Shown here: positions 60,560-64,000 of the stretch, one piece after another
Numbering within the stretch: position 1 is the first letter of the stretch
Layout of the letters: every line of letters starts with the position of its first letter
DNA from: Quillaja saponaria
Lineage: Eukaryota; Streptophyta; Magnoliopsida; Fabales; Quillajaceae
Reading direction: 5' to 3'
DNA length: 64,000 bases
Assembly: GCA_029379385.1 (NCBI GenBank)
Contig: CM055615.1
Location: forward strand, 2,852,001-2,916,000
Notes under the pieces: generated by a model
Databases searched by the model: none
What the model saw: the letters and a program-made list of their open reading frames with translations, nothing else
What the model was told of the DNA's origin: nothing
Program-made: the position numbers and the translations under genes

Positions 60560-61555
60560 ATATTCCTTGATACTGAGTTTAAACTGTCAATGGTTCCAAA
60601 AAAAAAAGAACACGAATACTGCCTTGATATGAGTTTAAACTAACAATAATTCCTTAAAAAAAAAAAAAAACACGAATACTCCTTGATACAAGTTTAAACT
60701 ATCAATGGTTTTATTTTATTTAATTATTATTATTATTATTTTTCAAAAAAGGAACATGAATACTTCCTTGATACAAGTTTAAACTCTTTGTAGTTCCAAA
60801 AAAAAGAAAAATGAACACGAATACTCATTGATACAAGTTTAAACTATCAATAGTTCACAAAAAAAACAAAAAAAAACAACAGGAATACTAATACTCCTTA
60901 ATACGAGTTTAAACTGTCCATGATTCAAAAAAGAAAAAGAAAAAGAAAAAAGAAACACCAATACTCCTTTATATGAAGTTTGAAACTATCAATGGTTCAA
61001 AGAAAAAGAACACCCATACTCCTTTATACGAGTTTAAAACTATCAATGGTTCCTAAAAAAGAAAAAGTAACACCAATACTCCTTGATATGAATTTAAATT
61101 GTCAATGGGTCCCAAAAAAAGGAACACCCATATTTAATGATACGAGTTTAAACTGTCAATGGTTCTAAAATAAGGAACACTCATACTCCTTGATACGAGT
61201 ATAAATTATCAATGGTTCCAAAAAAAAAAAAAGGAACACCCATACTTCTTGATTTGAGTTTAAACTACCAATGGTTAAAAAAAAAAAAAAAAAAAAAAAC
61301 TCCTTGATACGAGTTTAAACTATCAATAGTTCAAAAAAAAAGAAAAAAAAAGAAGAAGACTAAGACTCGTTGATATGAGTTTAAACTATCAATGGTTCTT
61401 AAAAAAAATAAAATTGAACACGAATACTCCTTGATACGAGTTTAAACTGTCAATGGTTCCAAAAAAAAGGAACACCAACACTCCTTAATACGAGTCTAAA
61501 TTATCAATGGTTCTAAAAAATACATTAACACTCATTAGCACGAGTTTAAACCGCA
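60560..61555 (+). repeat. Tandem array, ~17 units of ~50-70 bases, around GTTTAAAC
   Basis: Each unit runs ctccttgatacgagtttaaa-ctatcaatggttcc, then an A-rich spacer of variable length, then ggaacaccaatact. I count 17 copies of the gagtttaaac core (positions from about 60571 to 61540), many with the exact palindrome GTTTAAAC. Spacer length and core vary, so the array is old or evolves fast. It is inside the gypsy element between gag and the right LTR. Confidence 0.9.
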
Positions 61556-61975
61556 TGCAATCTCCAAAATTCAAAAGTTCCTCGAAATGAAACAAAACTA
61601 CCTCCAAATCTTCAAACTTCCTCAGCACGAACAAAAACAACTTCCAATCTTCAAAACTTCAAGATTCTTCAGCACGAACATAAACTACTTTAAATCTCTA
61701 AATCTTAAAATTTCTTCAGCACAAATAGAAAGTACTCCAAATCTTCAAACTTTCACATCACGAAATAAAAGTACTTTGAAACTTCAAGTTTCCTCAGTAC
61801 GAAGTGAAACTACTACAATATTCAAAAGTCCCCAGCACGAAACAAAACTACCTCAAAAAAAATTCAAGAGTTTCTTGGTAGGAATTAAATTGCCACCAAG
61901 TTACTAATTTCCTTGGCAATAAAAAATGCCTTCACTTTACAAATCTCCTTGGCATGAAGGAAACTGCATTCAAGT
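61556..61975 (+). repeat. Second degenerate tandem array, ~35-50 base units
   Basis: About ten units resemble ttcctcagcacgaacaaaaa-ctacttcaaatcttcaaac; later units drift to tttccttggcatgaaggaaa-ctgc. It follows the first array directly and ends shortly before the polypurine tract. Confidence 0.7.
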
Positions 61976-62051
61976 TTTCAAGATGGACTTCAAGTTTCAC
62001 TTTTAATGCATGCTATACATGCACACAATTAAGTCTCGGAGTGGGGGCATT

Positions 62052-62870
62052 TGCAGACACCAAAATTTTATAAATTTGTTAATTAGCTAATTGATACTAA
62101 AATATAACATTTTATATTGATTAGTCAATTACAATTAGCCAATTAAATGATGATTGAACTTAGTATTACAACTTGGCCAAATCAAATGTTAATTAGTCAA
62201 TCACTTGTGTAGTTGAGTGTTGATTAAAAACAAAGTTCTTGAATAATTGGATGTTAATTGAAGACAAATTGTCATTACTTTATTGATTAAATGTTGATTG
62301 AAGGAGAATTGTAATTAAGTGGATACTTAAATGTTGATTGGATCAAATTAAATCAAATTACCATTGAATATTCTTAAATTAATTTCAATCATGTTCCAAT
62401 CATCCTCAAGTCAATGTCAATCATCTTCAATGACTCAGAAGAACCACTGCCAGATACGATTCTGCTCCCCCTTCGTACTACCAAAAAATGCGATTCTTGC
62501 CCGGCTTTATATCTACCAATCAATCAATAAATAAATTTGAATTACCTTTAATCAACCAAAGTTTGTCTACACCACCTCTGCTATAAAAGGACTCATGTTG
62601 ACTTTGGAAATGAGACAAAAAACTCAAGGCACAAATGCTCTTTAAACTCCCTTGCTTTTCTCTCTCAAACAACAGAGATTCAAGCAAGCCACAAATCCCT
62701 GCGGTCAAGCCTAGTGCCTGCTAGAGATCACAAGATCTTTCCCAATGATCACCTATAACGTTCATTTTGAAAAAGTTCATCAATTCATCCGAGATCAAGC
62801 TTACATAGCCATCAGATCAAGTAAAGCTTTCACTCTTTCTTGTTTGTTACTTTCAAGCATGAATTTGTTT
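62052..62870 (+). repeat. Right LTR of the gypsy element
   Basis: Begins tgcagacaccaaaatttt after the polypurine tract; TATA box at 62582-62589. It carries an ~80-base foreign segment at 62431-62511 not found in the left LTR. The end near gaatttgttt is placed where copia pol sequence resumes. Confidence 0.7.
62431..62511. repeat. Insertion/replacement in the right LTR
   Basis: gactcagaagaaccactgcc through gcgattcttgcccggctttat has no counterpart in the left LTR, which reads attaatctcaaatcaattac at that place. Its composition is clearly less AT-rich. No target-site duplication or terminal repeat is evident. Confidence 0.6.
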
Positions 62871-63410
62871 AGTGTTGGCCAGCTTTCAAGAAAATGGATT
62901 GAGATTTAGATCAAGGGTGGAGTTAGTCTAATTCAAAAAAAAAATTTGGGCTAAATTGCTCAAGTGAAGATGATAGCAAACAAGATGTTTCCTTTGTATC
63001 GCCATCATACCATCTATTCATGTCTCACTGCAAAGTTGAAAAGTACAACATGGTTATGGCACTTTTGTTATGGCCATCTCAGTTTTGGTGGATTGAAGAC
63101 CTTGCATGCTAAAAAATATAGTGGAAAGCCTTCCAAATTTTGTGTCGCCCTCAGATATATATGAAGATTGTGCTGTTAAGCAAACAGCATTGTAACTCCT
63201 TTCACAAAGGAAATTCATGGAGTGCAAAGAAAGCATTAAAGCTGGTGCATTCCACTTTTTGCTGGGCCTAATAAATCTATCTTCTAATAGAGGTAAAAGA
63301 TATATAATTACTTTAATTTATGATTATAGTAAAAAAAAATAAAAAATTTGGTTTTATATCTTGTAAAAAAATCAGAAGCTTTTGTAGCCTTAGGCTTCAA
63401 TAATTTTTGT
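62871..63410 (+). pseudogene. Ty1-copia pol relic (protease end, GAG-pre-integrase, integrase start)
   Basis: Immediately after the gypsy LTR the copia frame resumes with SVGQLSRKWIEI and KGGVSLIQKKNLG, then IAQVKMIANKMFPLYRHH, CLTAKLKSTTWLWHFCYGHL and SFGGLKTL (the GAG-pre-integrase domain). After stops and frame changes come integrase-like pieces (NRGKRYIITLIYDYSKK, IWFYIL, SEAFVA). It fades out at about 63410. The zinc knuckle and most of the protease that should precede SVGQL are missing. Confidence 0.8.
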
Positions 63411-64000
63411 ATGTTTGAACTTTTTTCTTTTTAATGACCGTTAAGTTGCATGTGATTCTACTTTGAGATTTTAAGTTATGTCGTTTAGGATTTTATTTGG
63501 TCAGAAGATTTAGATTTGATCAATTTGACCTTGAGGTAATAGTTTAAGGTTCGCTTAGGAAATTGATAAAGGATGACTTCTTGAGTGAATAGGGTTTGAT
63601 ACTCTCGGCACCATACTAGGGATTTCTTTTTAAATTAAACTTAGTGAGCTTTGAGATAACTAGCATTGAAAGAGAATTTTACTAAACTATTATATTTTGA
63701 AAATTAACTAACTATGTTTCCTTGAACATTCTTATAATTGAATATGGAAAGCTTTATAAGATGCATCGTTTATTAAATGTGCATATCATGTTTTAAAACA
63801 TAAAAATCTCATTATCTGTCTATTCCAGACCATAGTGTTGTATTTGCCAACTCATTGAGCTTGTTGAAGCTTCATTCCACTCTATTTCCTTGTTTTATAG
63901 ATACTTGATTTATCTGCATCTTTCTTTGGATTGCTGGAAGTGATAGTATTGCTCTCTTCTATAACTTAGAACTATAGTTATTCATAGAGTATTACTCTGC
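63411..64000. other. Right-edge sequence, unidentified
   Basis: No coding seen. The stretch around 63570-63700 (gtttgatactctcggcacca) is less AT-rich and may be an intron or repeat continuing beyond the window. Confidence 0.35.

Larger units (their letters stand above)
58227..62870 (+). mobile_element. Gag-only Ty3-gypsy element (TR-GAG-like), nested in the copia element
   Basis: Two LTRs (58227-59052 and 62052-62870) enclose about 3 kb with a decayed gypsy gag and two tandem-repeat arrays. No protease, reverse transcriptase, RNase H or integrase is readable. The left LTR starts TGTAG and the right TGCAG. A purine-rich tract (cggagtgggggcat) directly precedes the right LTR. After the left LTR comes tttttggaatgcccagtagg, the position of the primer-binding region. 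Gag with terminal repeats and no pol matches the class of non-autonomous elements called TR-GAG. The copia element is interrupted by it, so it is the younger of the two. Confidence 0.8.

Noticed and set aside
60560..61555. CRISPR-like array
   Set aside because: Spacers are A-rich slippage products rather than unique sequences, the repeats vary, and the array lies inside a plant retrotransposon.

Overview
The window is nuclear DNA of a eudicot plant. It carries plant-only families: a POLTERGEIST-clade PP2C, an SGR2-type phospholipase, a plant pectin acetylesterase, a TPS-b terpene synthase, a DUF3741/DUF4378 protein and F-box/FBA fragments. Genes have many short exons with GT-AG introns and lie in AT-rich spacers full of plant-type repeats (copia, gypsy, LINE, PIF/Harbinger, tRNA-SINEs, foldback MITEs). 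The species cannot be fixed from the sequence alone.

Layout. 1-150 (+) may be the 3' end of an unrecognised gene. 0.15-5.9 kb is AT-rich spacer with a SINE and two inverted-repeat elements. 5924-5996 (-) is tRNA-Lys(CUU). 6.7-11.7 kb (-) is a DUF4378 gene with 4 coding exons and a 5'UTR intron. 11.7-16.4 kb is spacer with a Harbinger transposase relic. 16.5-19.0 kb (+) is a PP2C of the POL/PLL clade with 4 exons. 22.4-27.5 kb (-) is a 12-exon pectin acetylesterase. 29.7-30.4 kb (-) is a LINE reverse-transcriptase relic. 31.6-44.2 kb (+) is a 21-exon SGR2-like DDHD phospholipase. 44.7-48.3 kb holds repeated modules with two broken F-box genes. 49.2-51.8 kb (+) is a 7-exon TPS-b terpene synthase. 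54.8-64 kb is a repeat block: a SINE, and a decayed copia element interrupted by a gag-only (TR-GAG-like) gypsy element that carries two internal tandem-repeat arrays.

The genes are unrelated in pathway, as expected for a plant chromosome; no operon or cluster logic applies. The most useful observation is that every reading-frame break I found inside an otherwise intact gene (one each in the DUF4378, PP2C and SGR2 genes, three in the terpene synthase, plus one in an F-box relic) is corrected by removing one base. No gene shows the opposite sign. With the base removed, each gene gives a full-length family member of expected size. This points to single-base insertion errors in the assembly, or less likely to real mutations; automated annotation of this window will therefore mis-model these genes.

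I found no convincing undescribed enzymatic or defence system. The most unusual structures are the TR-GAG-like element with its array of about 17 units centred on GTTTAAAC, and a terpene synthase lacking a transit peptide and the tandem-arginine motif and with a changed second metal-binding site.
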